Notes under the pieces: model-generated
What the model was told of the DNA's origin: nothing
The model's input: the letters and a program-made list of their open reading frames with translations, nothing else
Database searches by the model: none
Program-made: the position numbers and the translations under genes
Part shown: in pieces, positions 1 through 8,816 of the stretch
Position numbering within the stretch: position 1 is the stretch's first letter
Layout of the letters: every line of letters starts with the position of its first letter
Assembly (NCBI GenBank): GCA_016928935.1
Contig: JAFGJU010000058.1
Span: forward strand, 1 to 17,278
Reading direction: 5' to 3'
DNA: 17,278 bases
Source: Candidatus Eiseniibacteriota bacterium
GTDB lineage: Bacteria; Eisenbacteria; RBG-16-71-46; JAFGJU01

Positions 1-490
1 CCTCGCCCTCGCCCGCGCCCGCGCTCTGCTTCTTCTTCACCCGCGGAAGAAGGAGGTCCAGGATCTTGTCCTCAGCATGTTGCTTCGCCTTGTCCTCCAC
101 CTCCGCCGCCTTCTCGCTCTTGACCATGTTCACGGCAAGCTCCACTAGGTCCCTGACCATGGAGTCCACGTCCCTGCCCACGTAGCCGACCTCTGTGAAC
201 TTGGAGGCCTCCACTTTGACGAAGGGCGCCTGAGACAGTCTGGCCAGTCGGCGCGCTATCTCAGTCTTGCCCACGCCGGTGGAGCCTATCATTATGATGT
301 TGTTGGGCAGTATCTCCTCCCTGAGCTCGCTCGGCACGAGCTGCCTCCGCCATCTGTTCCTCAGGGCGATGGCGACGCTCCTCTTGGCCCTGTCCTGGCC
401 GATCACGTACTTGTCCAGCTCTCGCACTATCTGCCTGGGCGTGAGAGCCTGCGGCAACATCTGCCCGCCCTTCGCTTCCTTTTCAGTCAT
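1..490 (-). CDS. hslU: ATP-dependent protease ATPase subunit HslU (ClpY), N-terminal part
   Basis: HslU is the AAA+ unfoldase that feeds substrates to the HslV peptidase in the cytoplasm. About 163 N-terminal residues are visible; the gene runs off the left edge of the window. The translation starts MTEKEAKGGQ and shows the family signature: LTPRQIVRELDKYVIGQ near residues 16-32, a Walker A motif GSTGVGKT at 69-76 (many HslU proteins have Pro where this one has Ser70), and FTEVGYVGRDVDSMVRDL just after, which is the HslU pore/sensor region. The visible part ends inside the charged intermediate (I) domain. The ATG overlaps the last 8 nt of hslV, so translation is probably coupled; no strong Shine-Dalgarno is seen. 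The last gene visible in the operon. Identity is secure; the missing C-terminal half cannot be checked. Confidence 0.97.
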   Translation of the reverse strand, partial: MTEKEAKGGQMLPQALTPRQIVRELDKYVIGQDRAKRSVAIALRNRWRRQLVPSELREEILPNNIIMIGSTGVGKTEIARRLARLSQAPFVKVEASKFTEVGYVGRDVDSMVRDLVELAVNMVKSEKAAEVEDKAKQHAEDKILDLLLPRVKKKQSAGAGEGE

Positions 491-1073
491 CACTCGGCTC
501 TGTCGCCGCCCCGGCCGCGCTCTGGCCCGCCGGCAGCTCCTCAATGGTCAACTTGTCGTTGGTGAACACGCAAATGGAGGCCGCGGTCGCGAGCGACTCC
601 TCGACGAGCCGGCGGGGCTCCAGGTCGGAGTGCTTCATCAGCGCTCTGCACGCGGCAAGAGCGTACGGTCCGCCCGTGCCGATGGCCACTACGCCGTCGT
701 CCGGCTCTATTACGTCGCCAGTGCCGGAGATCATGAAGCAGTGGTCGCTGCTCACGACCGCCAGCTGCGCCTCCAGCCTTCTCAACACTCTGTCCGTCCG
801 CCAGTCCTTGGCCAGCTCCACCACGGCGCGCTCTACGTTGCCCTTGTACTCGTCCAGCTTGTTCTCAAACTTCTCGAACAGCGTCAGGGCGTCGGCGGCC
901 CCTCCCGCGAAACCCACGAGCACCCTGTCCTTGTATATCTTCCTCACCTTTCTGGCGCTCTGCTTCATCACTGTCTCGCCCACAGTGACCTGGCCGTCGC
1001 CTCCCATGGCCGCCTTCGCGCCGCGCCTGACGCCCAGAATCGTGGTGTGCCTTACCCTGGCTTCTCCGTTCAT
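483..1073 (-). CDS. hslV: ATP-dependent protease peptidase subunit HslV (ClpQ)
   Basis: HslV is the proteasome-like Thr protease that forms a double hexameric ring and works with HslU. The chosen start gives 196 residues. A nine-residue propeptide (MNGEARVRH) precedes Thr10, the expected nucleophile at the head of TTILGVRR after processing. DGQVTVGETVMKQ, VLVGFAGGAADALTLFEKFE, AKDWRTDR, GDVIEP and AIGTGGPYA follow as in the family. The ATG at 1073 is preferred because GGGAG lies 6 nt upstream; an in-frame GTG at 1094, overlapping the xerC stop, would add seven residues. A C-terminal tail of about 14 residues after TIEEL is longer than I expect for the family and runs into the hslU start. Ends in TGA. 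Confidence 0.97.
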   Translation of the reverse strand: MNGEARVRHTTILGVRRGAKAAMGGDGQVTVGETVMKQSARKVRKIYKDRVLVGFAGGAADALTLFEKFENKLDEYKGNVERAVVELAKDWRTDRVLRRLEAQLAVVSSDHCFMISGTGDVIEPDDGVVAIGTGGPYALAACRALMKHSDLEPRRLVEESLATAASICVFTNDKLTIEELPAGQSAAGAATEPSDD

Positions 1074-1079
1074 TCCAGT

Positions 1080-1084
1080 CTCCC
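1080..1084 (-). promoter_or_regulatory. Ribosome binding site of hslV
   Basis: On the minus strand GGGAG lies 6 nt before the ATG at 1073. It decides between this ATG and the in-frame GTG at 1094, which has no comparable site. It lies in the short gap after the xerC stop. Confidence 0.6.
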
Positions 1085-1090
1085 AGCAGT

Positions 1091-2032
1091 TCACGCGCGC
1101 GGATGCGCCCGCGCGTATGCCTCCTTGAGCCGTCTCAGCGACACGTGCGTGTAGACCTGAGTCGTCACTACGCTGGCGTGGCCGAGCAGCTCCTGCACTG
1201 CTCTCAGGTCCGCCCCGGCGTCAAGCAGGTGCGTCGCAAACGAGTGCCTGAGGACGTGGGGGCTGACCGAATTGAACCTTGCCGCTGCGGCCAGACGTCC
1301 TGCCACGACCCTCTGCACGGTCCTGACCGTGAGGCGACCCCCGGCTCCGTTCACGAAGACCGCCTCGGCCTCCCGCGGCCTGAGGCGCCGCCGCACCGCC
1401 GACCCTCCGGACAACGTCTTGGCGAGCCGGTCCTCGCGGAACCTCATGTAGACGGCCAGCGCCCTTCCGGCGCACTGACCGAACGGCACTACGCGCTCTT
1501 TCTTGCCCTTCCCGCGGACTCTCAGAAGACCTTCGGACGGCTTCAGGTCCGACAGGTTCATACCGACCAGTTCACCCACTCGGATGCCGCTCCCGTACAA
1601 GAGCTCAAGTATAGCAAGATCGCGTGCCGAAATGAAATCCGTTACTTCAAACCGAAGCAAAGACTCGAGCTCGGACACGCTCAGGAAGGCAGGCAGCTTT
1701 CGTCTTTTTCTCGGGTACTTGATGCCCGCAGTCGGGTTTTCCCGTACGGCACCCGACCTCAGCAAAAACCTGAAAAAGGACCTCAGGGACGCGAGCTTTC
1801 TCGCGACGGAGGCGTCGCTGAGCCCCCACTGGCCGAGTTGCGCCATGAAGCCCCTCACTTCCTCGGGCCTCACGCCTTCAGCGTCGATGTCGGCGTCGGG
1901 CTCCTGTCCGCGCATCCTCCTGGTGAAGCCGGCAAACTGGAGCAGGTCTCTCCTGTAAGAGTCAGCCGTGTGAGCGGAGTACGCCCTCTGGTGAATCAGG
2001 TATCTGACGAAGCTTGACAGAGGTCTTCTCAT
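1091..2032 (-). CDS. xerC: Tyrosine recombinase XerC (CodV-like)
   Basis: A 313-residue tyrosine recombinase, normal length for Xer proteins, which resolve chromosome dimers at dif sites. The N-terminal core-binding domain covers about 1-105 (FVRYLIHQRAYSAHTADSYR). The catalytic residues are all present: Arg151 (YGSGIRVGEL), Lys175 (RGKGKKE), His259 and Arg262 (HVLRHSFATHL), His285 (LLGHASVV) and the nucleophile Tyr294 (TTQVYTHV). A basic insertion around residues 202-223 lengthens the linker before VFVNGAGG. The ATG at 2032 overlaps the trmFO stop as ATGA; the frame stays open further upstream inside trmFO but that part has no Xer similarity. XerC versus XerD cannot be settled by sequence alone; the name XerC is chosen because the order trmFO-xer-hslV-hslU matches the Bacillus codV locus. 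Confidence 0.93.
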   Translation of the reverse strand: MRRPLSSFVRYLIHQRAYSAHTADSYRRDLLQFAGFTRRMRGQEPDADIDAEGVRPEEVRGFMAQLGQWGLSDASVARKLASLRSFFRFLLRSGAVRENPTAGIKYPRKRRKLPAFLSVSELESLLRFEVTDFISARDLAILELLYGSGIRVGELVGMNLSDLKPSEGLLRVRGKGKKERVVPFGQCAGRALAVYMRFREDRLAKTLSGGSAVRRRLRPREAEAVFVNGAGGRLTVRTVQRVVAGRLAAAARFNSVSPHVLRHSFATHLLDAGADLRAVQELLGHASVVTTQVYTHVSLRRLKEAYARAHPRA

Positions 2033-3372
2033 TCCGTCCCGGCCGTCGTACCGGCTGCCCCGCTTTCGGCCAACCATTCGGTCAGCTTCTCCCGGGCCCT
2101 GGAGCAGTACAGTCCCTTTCTGTCGCCGGCCCGGCGCCGGCCGGCGGGCAGAGGAGGAAGCAACCCGAAGTTGAAGTTCATGGGCTGGAACGGCCCGACA
2201 CCAGGCGCCGCCACGTACCGGCACAAAGAGCCGATTGCGGTCTCCGGAGGCGGCACGACGGGCGCAAGCCCCAGCGCCAACCTGGCCGCGTTCAGGCCGG
2301 CCAGAAGTCCTGTGGCGATAGACTCCGCGTAGCCCTCGACTCCGGAGAGCTGCCCTCCCACGAACAGCGTCCGACTCAGACGCGTCTGAAGGCTTGGAAG
2401 GAGGCACTCGGGAGAGTTGATGAACGAGTTTCTGTGCACACTCCCGTAGCGCAGGAATTGAGCGCGCTCCAGACCCGGTATCATCCTGAACACGCGCCTC
2501 TGATCCGGCACCTTGAGCCGGGTCTGGAACCCCACCATTCCGTACATTGTGCGGTCCCGGTTCTCCGGCCTCAGCTGCACGACCGCGTACGGCATCCTGC
2601 CCGTGCGCGGGTCAGTGAGCCCCACGGGCTTCATGGCACCGAAGGCCAACGCCTGTCTCCCTCTTCGCGCCACTTCCTCCACCGGGAGGCATCCCTCGAA
2701 GAACGGAATCTTGTCGAACTCCCTGCAGGAGGCCAGCTCTGCGGAAAGGAGGGCTTCACGGAACGCGCCGAACTCGGCCTCGTCGAGCGGGCAGTTGAGA
2801 TACCCGCCGTCTCCCTTCCCGTACCTGGAGGCCCCGAATGCCTTGTCCAGGTCCACGCTCCCGGCGTCCACTATGGGCGAGATCGCGTCGTAGAAAAAGA
2901 GGCTCTCCCTGCCCAGCGATTTCCTTATCCAGTCCGAGAGTCCCTGGGAAGTCAGAGGACCCGTCGCCACCACAGTCAGAGCCGAGGGGTCCAGGTCATT
3001 CACCTCCTGCCTCACCACTCGGACTCGGGCCTCTGCGCGGAGCATCCGCTCGACTTCCTCCGAGAAGCGGACTCTGTCCACGGCCAGGGCCGTGCCGGCC
3101 GGCACGCGCGTTGCGTCGGCCGCGGCCATCAGACCCGAGCCCACGGCCCGGAGTTCGGCCTTGAGGAGGCCCGCCGCCGTCCCCGGTGCGTCCGACTTAA
3201 GGGAATTGCTGCAGACGAGCTCAGCCAGGCGGCCCGTGCCGTGCGCCTCGGTCATTCTGCCCGGCCTCATCTCGTAGAGGACCACGGGCACTCCTCTGCG
3301 CGAGGCCTGGAACGCTGCCTCGCTGCCCGCCAGCCCGCCCCCCACCACCACGACTTCATTCGGGTTCTTCAT
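2029..3372 (-). CDS. trmFO: Methylenetetrahydrofolate-tRNA-(uracil-5-)-methyltransferase TrmFO
   Basis: TrmFO makes 5-methyluridine at position 54 of tRNA (the T loop) using methylenetetrahydrofolate and FADH2. The protein is 447 residues, close to the usual length. A Rossmann FAD-binding motif GGGLAGSEAA lies at 11-20, and GTGRLAELVCSNSLKSD at 45-61 is diagnostic. The two cysteines known to matter in the family are present: Cys54 (ELVCSNSL) and Cys228 (FFEGCLPVEEVA). MPYAVVQLRPEN and LFVGGQLSGVEGY are further family blocks. The ATG at 3372 overlaps the topA end by 17 nt, and the TGA overlaps the xerC ATG by 4 nt, so translation is probably coupled on both sides. This enzyme replaces the SAM-dependent TrmA of enteric bacteria. 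Confidence 0.97.
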   Translation of the reverse strand: MKNPNEVVVVGGGLAGSEAAFQASRRGVPVVLYEMRPGRMTEAHGTGRLAELVCSNSLKSDAPGTAAGLLKAELRAVGSGLMAAADATRVPAGTALAVDRVRFSEEVERMLRAEARVRVVRQEVNDLDPSALTVVATGPLTSQGLSDWIRKSLGRESLFFYDAISPIVDAGSVDLDKAFGASRYGKGDGGYLNCPLDEAEFGAFREALLSAELASCREFDKIPFFEGCLPVEEVARRGRQALAFGAMKPVGLTDPRTGRMPYAVVQLRPENRDRTMYGMVGFQTRLKVPDQRRVFRMIPGLERAQFLRYGSVHRNSFINSPECLLPSLQTRLSRTLFVGGQLSGVEGYAESIATGLLAGLNAARLALGLAPVVPPPETAIGSLCRYVAAPGVGPFQPMNFNFGLLPPLPAGRRRAGDRKGLYCSRAREKLTEWLAESGAAGTTAGTE

Positions 3373-5752
3373 GATTGCACCTGAGGCATCTCAGGGTCGT
3401 GCCTGCCTTCTTCGTCACTCTTCGCACCATGACAGGGTAACCGCACTCAGGGCACTTGCGCTTGACCGGCTCGTCCGACGTCGCGAACTTGCACTCGGGG
3501 TATCTGTTGCAGGCGAAGAACACCCTCCCCGACCTGGACCGCCTCTCCACCAGCCTCCCGCCGCAGCCCTCGCGCGGGCACTCCACTCCTATTTCCAGAG
3601 GCTTCGTGAACTTGCAGTCAGGGTACCTCGTGCAGGCGAGGAATCTGCCGAACTTGCCCTCTTTGACCGTCATCGGCGCACCGCACACGTCGCACTTCTC
3701 GTCGGCCGCGAACGCGGCAATTCCGTCTGCCTTGGGCTCCTCTATGGGCCGGGTGAAGCGGCATTCGGGGTACCCGCTGCACGCATAGAACGGCCCGCGG
3801 CGGCCGAATTTCTTCACCATCTTCCTGCCGCACCGCTCGCAGACGAGCCCGGTCTCCTCCGTCACTTCTTCCCGCAGCTGCGCCTTGGCCTTCTCCGCCT
3901 TGTCCAGGTCCTGCTTGAACGGCCCGTAGAATTCTCTCACCACCTCCTCCCACTTCCTTTCCCCGGATTCAACGAAGTCCAAGCTGTCCTCCATGCGTGC
4001 CGTGAACTCCACGTTGAAGATGTCCGGGAACGCCTTGAGCAGAAGCCTGTTCGTGGTCACGCCCAGGTCGGTGGGCGCGAGCCTGCCCCTGTCCACGGCC
4101 ACGTACTCCCTGGCCAGTATCGTTGCGACTATCGTGGCGTACGTGCTGGGCCGTCCGATGTCGTTCTCGTCCAGGGCCTTGACCAGGGTGCCTTCAGTGT
4201 ACCTGGCCGGCGGCTCGGTGAAATGCTGGAACGTGTCCAGCTTGGAGAGCCGAAGCTCCTCCCCGGGGCTCAGTCTTGGGACTGCCTCGGGCTTCTTGTC
4301 CTTCTGCTGCGGCGACTCGGGGTCCCTGTGTATCGACGTGAAACCGTCGAAAGTCATCCTGCTACCCGAGGCCCTGAACAGGAACCTGCCTGCCCGTATG
4401 TCCACGGAAGTTATGTGGTACGAGGCGGGCGCCATCTGGCTGGCCACGAATCGGGCCCATATCAGCCTGTAGAGCTCGAGCTGCGGCTCGGAGAGAAAGC
4501 GCTTCACGTGGTCCGGCGTGCGCTCCACCGAGGTGGGCCTGACCGCCTCGTGGGCGCCCTGCGCTCTCTCCTTGGACTGGTACGAACGGGGGGAGTCCGG
4601 CAGGTACGCCCTGCCCAACGTTTGTTCCACGAGCGCTCTGGCCTGCTCTATGGACTGAGCGGACGACCTGGTCGAGTCCGTCCTCATGTAGGTGATGAGG
4701 CCCACCTGCCCCTCCGGGCCCAGGTCTATGCCCTCGTACAGCTGCTGCGCTATCGTCATCGTCTTCTTGCTGGAGAACCTGAGGCGCTTGGACGCCTCCT
4801 GCTGAAGAGTGCTCGTCGTGAACGGCGGGAACGGATTCCGCTTCTTTTCCTGCTCCCTGATGTCGGCCACCGAGAACGCCAGGCTTCTTATCTCGTCGGC
4901 GAGCTCCTTGGCCGTGCCCTCGCTTCCCACCTCCAGCTTCTTCCCGTCCGCCAGGAGAAGCTTCGCCGTGAACGGCTCCCCGGTCTTCCCCAGCAGCTCC
5001 GCCTCCACGGACCAGTACTCCTGCGGCTTGAAGGAGGTGATCTCCTCCTCCCGTTCGCAGATGAGCCTCAGGGCGACTGACTGCACCCTCCCCGCGCTCA
5101 GCCCGTAGCGCAGCGTGGTCCACAGAAACGGACTCACCAGGTAGCCGACGAGCCTGTCCAGGATGCGCCGCGCCTGCTGAGCGTCCACTTTGTTGGAGTC
5201 TATCTCCTCGGGATGCCTGAGCGCCTCCAGCATGGCTTCCCTGGTCACCTCGTAGAAGACGAGGCGGGCACTGTTGCTGTTCGTGTCGCTGAGGTAGTTC
5301 TTGAGGTGCCAGGCGATGGCCTCACCCTCCCTGTCCGGGTCGGGGGCCAGATAGATTCGCGACGCGCGGGCCGCCGCGTCCTTGAGCTCCTTCAGAACCT
5401 TGAGCTTTCCCCTCATCACCACGTAGTGCGGGGTGAAGTCCTTCTCGGTGTCCACGCCCAGCTTCGCCTTGGGCAGGTCCATTATGTGACCGTTCGAGGC
5501 CTTTATGGCAAAGTCCGAGCCCAGAAACTTGGCGATTGTCCGGGCCTTCGTGGGCGATTCAACCACTATGAGAGGCCTACCGTCGCGGCTCGGGGCCGGC
5601 GGTTTCGCGCCAGTCGCCTTGCGCCGTGCCCGCTTCGCGGCGCTGGCGCCCGCGGCAGCGCGGGCCGTCGTCGCCCCTTCCGCTTTCCGCTGGCCGGCCC
5701 GGCTGCCCGGGCTCTTCTTTCTCACGCTTCCTGGCTTAGTCCTGGTTGTCAT
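3356..5752 (-). CDS. topA: DNA topoisomerase I (type IA)
   Basis: Relaxes negative supercoils by cutting one strand through a 5'-phosphotyrosine. The protein is 798 residues. The first ~58 residues are an Ala/Lys/Arg-rich, probably disordered basic tail. The Toprim domain follows with Glu65 (LIVVESPTKA) and the metal-binding Asp138/Asp140/Glu142 (DPDREGEAIAWHL). The nucleophile is Tyr355 (GLITYMRTDSTR), with ALDENDIGRPSTYATI further on. The C-terminus carries four zinc ribbons, with cysteine quartets at 638/641/658/664, 687/690/707/713, 725/730/748/754 and 767/770/789/792. The ATG at 5752 lies inside secA (17-nt overlap) with only a weak Shine-Dalgarno; coupling to secA is likely. The TGA overlaps trmFO by 17 nt. 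Confidence 0.97.
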   Translation of the reverse strand: MTTRTKPGSVRKKSPGSRAGQRKAEGATTARAAAGASAAKRARRKATGAKPPAPSRDGRPLIVVESPTKARTIAKFLGSDFAIKASNGHIMDLPKAKLGVDTEKDFTPHYVVMRGKLKVLKELKDAAARASRIYLAPDPDREGEAIAWHLKNYLSDTNSNSARLVFYEVTREAMLEALRHPEEIDSNKVDAQQARRILDRLVGYLVSPFLWTTLRYGLSAGRVQSVALRLICEREEEITSFKPQEYWSVEAELLGKTGEPFTAKLLLADGKKLEVGSEGTAKELADEIRSLAFSVADIREQEKKRNPFPPFTTSTLQQEASKRLRFSSKKTMTIAQQLYEGIDLGPEGQVGLITYMRTDSTRSSAQSIEQARALVEQTLGRAYLPDSPRSYQSKERAQGAHEAVRPTSVERTPDHVKRFLSEPQLELYRLIWARFVASQMAPASYHITSVDIRAGRFLFRASGSRMTFDGFTSIHRDPESPQQKDKKPEAVPRLSPGEELRLSKLDTFQHFTEPPARYTEGTLVKALDENDIGRPSTYATIVATILAREYVAVDRGRLAPTDLGVTTNRLLLKAFPDIFNVEFTARMEDSLDFVESGERKWEEVVREFYGPFKQDLDKAEKAKAQLREEVTEETGLVCERCGRKMVKKFGRRGPFYACSGYPECRFTRPIEEPKADGIAAFAADEKCDVCGAPMTVKEGKFGRFLACTRYPDCKFTKPLEIGVECPREGCGGRLVERRSRSGRVFFACNRYPECKFATSDEPVKRKCPECGYPVMVRRVTKKAGTTLRCLRCNHEEPE

Positions 5753-8700
5753 GCTTCAGCGCTCGCTGCTCCTTGGGCAGGCAACACTTCTTGTACTTCT
5801 TGCCGCTCCCGCACGGGCACGGGTCGTTCCTGCCCACCCTGGGTCCCGTCCTCTTAATCGGCGCCCTTGTCACCGGACGCTCGATGTCTGCTCCCCCGGC
5901 CTGTTGGGCCGGCTTCGCCGGCCCGGCGGCCACTGCCGCCGCTCCGGTTGAGTACGCCGACAGGCCCGCGTGGGACGCGACGGCCTGAGTGCGTGGTGCC
6001 TCTCTCCTGGGCTCGGGCGCTCTTCTCACGTCCACCCTCATCAGGAATGCCAACGAGTCCCGGGTTATCAATTCGCTCAACTCGACGAATGACTTGAACG
6101 CTTCGGACTTGTACTCGATGAGGGGGTCCTTCATTCCGTATGCCCTGAGCCCGATTCCCTCCTTAAGTTGGTCAATCTCGTAGAGATGGTCTCTCCACCT
6201 CTCGTCTATCACCCTGAGGAGCACGAGGTGCTCCACCTGCCTCAGGGTGTCCGGCCCCAGCTCCTTCTCCCTGCTCTCGTAGGCCTGTCGCGCCCTCTCC
6301 AGGCAGTATTCCTCCAGCTCCTCCCTGTCGGCTCGCTTCTGCGTGAACTGCTTCAGCGCGAACGGATACACGAACACGGACGTCAGTTCCTGTTCGAGAG
6401 TGTCCACGTCCCAGTTCTCGGAATGCTCCCGGCTTTCTATGGATTGCTCCACCTTCTGGGTGACGAACTCCTCCATCATGTCGAGGACTTCCTGCCTGAG
6501 CTCCGCGCCCTCCAACACCTTGAGCCGCCTGGCGTAGATGACCTCCCTCTGCTGGTTCATCACGTCGTCGTACTCCAGTAGGTGCTTCCTTATGTCGAAA
6601 TTGAACGCTTCCACCCTCTTCTGGGCTCTCTCTATGGCCCTCGTCACGAGTGGATGCTGGATGACTTCGCCCTCCTTGACTCCCAGGCGCCCCATCACGC
6701 CCGCGATTCTTTCGGAGCCGAAGAGCCGCATCAAGTCATCTTCGAGCGAGAGATAGAACCTTGACGAGCCGGGGTCGCCCTGCCGGCCGCTCCGGCCGCG
6801 CAACTGCCTGTCAATGCGCCTGCTCTCGTGCCTCTCCGTGCCGATGATGTGGAGCCCGCACAGCATTTCGGCCAGGCATTTCTCAGTCATCTCTTCGTGC
6901 GAGCAGTGCTCGCAGTCGCGGTCCTTGCACAGCACGCAGCACTTGTCGCACTTGACGACGCCCTGGCCCAGTTTTATGTCGGTGCCGCGTCCCGCCATGT
7001 TTGTCGCGATGGTGACGGCCCCCGCCCGGCCAGCTTTCGCCACGATCTCCGCCTCCATCTGGTGGTATTTGGCGTTGAGCACCGAGTGCGGTATGCCCTT
7101 CCTCTTGAGCAGTCTGCTCAACGTCTCCGACACCTCCACGCTGACCGTCCCCACCAGCACCGGCCTGTTCATCTTGTGCATCTCCTCGATCTCCTCGATG
7201 ACGCGATTGAACTTCTCGCGCTTCGTCCGGAAGATGCAGTCCTCGTAATCGACGCGCCTGACGGCCTCGTTCGTGGGTATCACGACCACGTCCAACTTGT
7301 ATATCTCGAAGAACTCGCCCGCCTCGGTCTCCGCCGTGCCGGTCATGCCGGCCAGCTTCTCGTACATCCTGAAGTAGTTCTGCAGGGTAATGGTGGCGAG
7401 GGTCTGAGTCTCTCCCTCCACCTTGACCCCCTCCTTGGCCTCGAGAGCCTGGTGCAGACCGTCGCTGAAGCGCCTGCCCGGCATGAGCCTGCCGGTGAAT
7501 TCGTCGACTATCAGCACGCGCTCGTCCTTCACCACGTACTCGACGTCCTTCTCGAACAGTGAGTAGGCCTTGAGGAGCTGGTAGATGTTGTGTATCTTTT
7601 CGCTCGCCTCGCCGTGAAGTCTGTGGAGCTCCTCTCTCTTCTCCGCTTTCTCCTTCTCCGACAACGCGGAATCGCTCGCTATCCTCCCGAGCTCTTCGCT
7701 CAGGTCGGGCAGCATGAACAGGTTCCTGCCCTTGCCCGAGAGTCCCTCTCGTCCCTTATCAGTCAGGGCAACCAGGTGGGTCTTTTCGTCTATGCTGAAA
7801 AACAACCTCTCGTCGAGCTCGCTCAGCTTCTTGTCCCTCAGGAAGTCGGCCTCGACTCTGGACACAAGCTTCTTGAGCGTGCCGTCGGTCATGAGCTTCA
7901 TGAACTTCCTGTTCTTGGGGGCGCCGCGCTGGACCAGCAGGAGCTTGACTCCCGCCTCGTACTGGTCGTCCCCCTTCTGGAGCGCTTCCTCGGCCTCGGC
8001 AACCATGCGGTTCACCAGGGCCGTCTGGCTTCGGACGAGACGCTCCACGTCGGGCTTGAGCTCTGCGTAGCTCTGGGTGGAGTGAGACACGGTGCCCGAG
8101 ATTATGAGAGGCGTCCTCGCCTCGTCTACGAGCACGCTGTCCACCTCGTCCACTATGGCGTAGTAGTGTCCCCTCTGAACGCGGTCCTCCAGCGACAGGG
8201 CCATGTTGTCCCTGAGGTAGTCGAACCCGAACTCGTTGTTTGTGCCGTAGGTGATGTCGCAGTTGTACTGGGCGCGGCGCTGCGCCGAGTCCATTTCGTT
8301 CTGTATACAGCCCACGGTGAGTCCCAGGAACTTGTATATCTCTCCCATCCACTCGCTGTCGCGCTTGGCCAGATAGTCATTGACGGTCACGAGGTGCGCG
8401 CCTTTTCCCGCAAGCGCGTTGAGGTAGAGCGGCATCGTGGCCACAAGTGTCTTACCCTCACCAGTGGCCATCTCGGCTATCTTGCCCTGGTTCAGGACGA
8501 GAGCTCCCACCAGCTGCACGTCGTACGGGACCATCTCCCACACGACCGGCTGTCCGCACACCTCCCACCCCTTGCCCCCCAGCCGTTTGCAGGCTTCCTT
8601 CACCACCGCGTAGGCCTCGGGCAGGATACCTTCCGTGGTCTCGCCCTCTGCCAGCCGCCGTCTGAATTCCTCCGTCCTCTGGGCGAGCTGCGAGTCCGTC

Positions 8701-8816
8701 AGCCCGGCCAGCTTCTCCCAGGCGGAGTTAATTTCCTCCACCAGCGGCTCGAGGGCCCTCAGGTCTCTCTCGTGCTTCGTGCCGAATATCTTTGCTATCA
8801 GACTCTGGAGCGGCAT
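5736..8816 (-). CDS. secA: Preprotein translocase ATPase SecA
   Basis: SecA drives unfolded preproteins through SecYEG. At 1026 residues it is longer than the E. coli (901) and Bacillus (841) proteins. Walker A is at 117-124 (ATGEGKTL), the DEVD box at 223-226, DEARTPLIISG follows. NBD1 carries a long insertion at about 260-360 with LLLVQRGAPKNRKFMKLM, as in Bacteroidetes/Chlorobi SecA. NBD2 has TNMAGRGTDIKLG and GLHIIGTERHESRRID; between these two motifs lies an unusual block with eight cysteines (residues 623-653). The scaffold region has LRVIDERWRDHLYEIDQLKEGIGLR broken over two motifs. After an Ala/Pro-rich linker comes the SEC-C zinc motif with Cys1000, 1002, 1011 and 1012. The ATG shares its A with the TGA of the upstream cold-shock ORF (TGATG), and AGGA lies only 3 nt before it. 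Ends in TAA, 17 nt inside topA. Confidence 0.98.
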   Translation of the reverse strand: MPLQSLIAKIFGTKHERDLRALEPLVEEINSAWEKLAGLTDSQLAQRTEEFRRRLAEGETTEGILPEAYAVVKEACKRLGGKGWEVCGQPVVWEMVPYDVQLVGALVLNQGKIAEMATGEGKTLVATMPLYLNALAGKGAHLVTVNDYLAKRDSEWMGEIYKFLGLTVGCIQNEMDSAQRRAQYNCDITYGTNNEFGFDYLRDNMALSLEDRVQRGHYYAIVDEVDSVLVDEARTPLIISGTVSHSTQSYAELKPDVERLVRSQTALVNRMVAEAEEALQKGDDQYEAGVKLLLVQRGAPKNRKFMKLMTDGTLKKLVSRVEADFLRDKKLSELDERLFFSIDEKTHLVALTDKGREGLSGKGRNLFMLPDLSEELGRIASDSALSEKEKAEKREELHRLHGEASEKIHNIYQLLKAYSLFEKDVEYVVKDERVLIVDEFTGRLMPGRRFSDGLHQALEAKEGVKVEGETQTLATITLQNYFRMYEKLAGMTGTAETEAGEFFEIYKLDVVVIPTNEAVRRVDYEDCIFRTKREKFNRVIEEIEEMHKMNRPVLVGTVSVEVSETLSRLLKRKGIPHSVLNAKYHQMEAEIVAKAGRAGAVTIATNMAGRGTDIKLGQGVVKCDKCCVLCKDRDCEHCSHEEMTEKCLAEMLCGLHIIGTERHESRRIDRQLRGRSGRQGDPGSSRFYLSLEDDLMRLFGSERIAGVMGRLGVKEGEVIQHPLVTRAIERAQKRVEAFNFDIRKHLLEYDDVMNQQREVIYARRLKVLEGAELRQEVLDMMEEFVTQKVEQSIESREHSENWDVDTLEQELTSVFVYPFALKQFTQKRADREELEEYCLERARQAYESREKELGPDTLRQVEHLVLLRVIDERWRDHLYEIDQLKEGIGLRAYGMKDPLIEYKSEAFKSFVELSELITRDSLAFLMRVDVRRAPEPRREAPRTQAVASHAGLSAYSTGAAAVAAGPAKPAQQAGGADIERPVTRAPIKRTGPRVGRNDPCPCGSGKKYKKCCLPKEQRALKHDNQD

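Noticed and set aside
1074..1094. GTG at 1094 as the hslV start
   Set aside because: It would overlap the xerC stop neatly, but only the ATG at 1073 has a well-spaced GGGAG and it yields the shorter propeptide expected before the catalytic Thr.
2033..2407. In-frame N-terminal extension of xerC by about 125 residues
   Set aside because: It lies wholly inside trmFO, is Arg/Gly/Ala-rich with no recombinase similarity, and the ATG at 2032 gives a normal-length Xer protein with an ATGA junction.
2014..3384. Long plus-strand open frame opposite trmFO
   Set aside because: No recognisable protein pattern; a long antisense frame is expected in GC-rich coding DNA and trmFO on the other strand is certain.
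3371..5080. 569-codon plus-strand open frame opposite topA
   Set aside because: Shadow of topA: Arg/Leu/His-rich translation with no motif, fully inside a clear topoisomerase gene.
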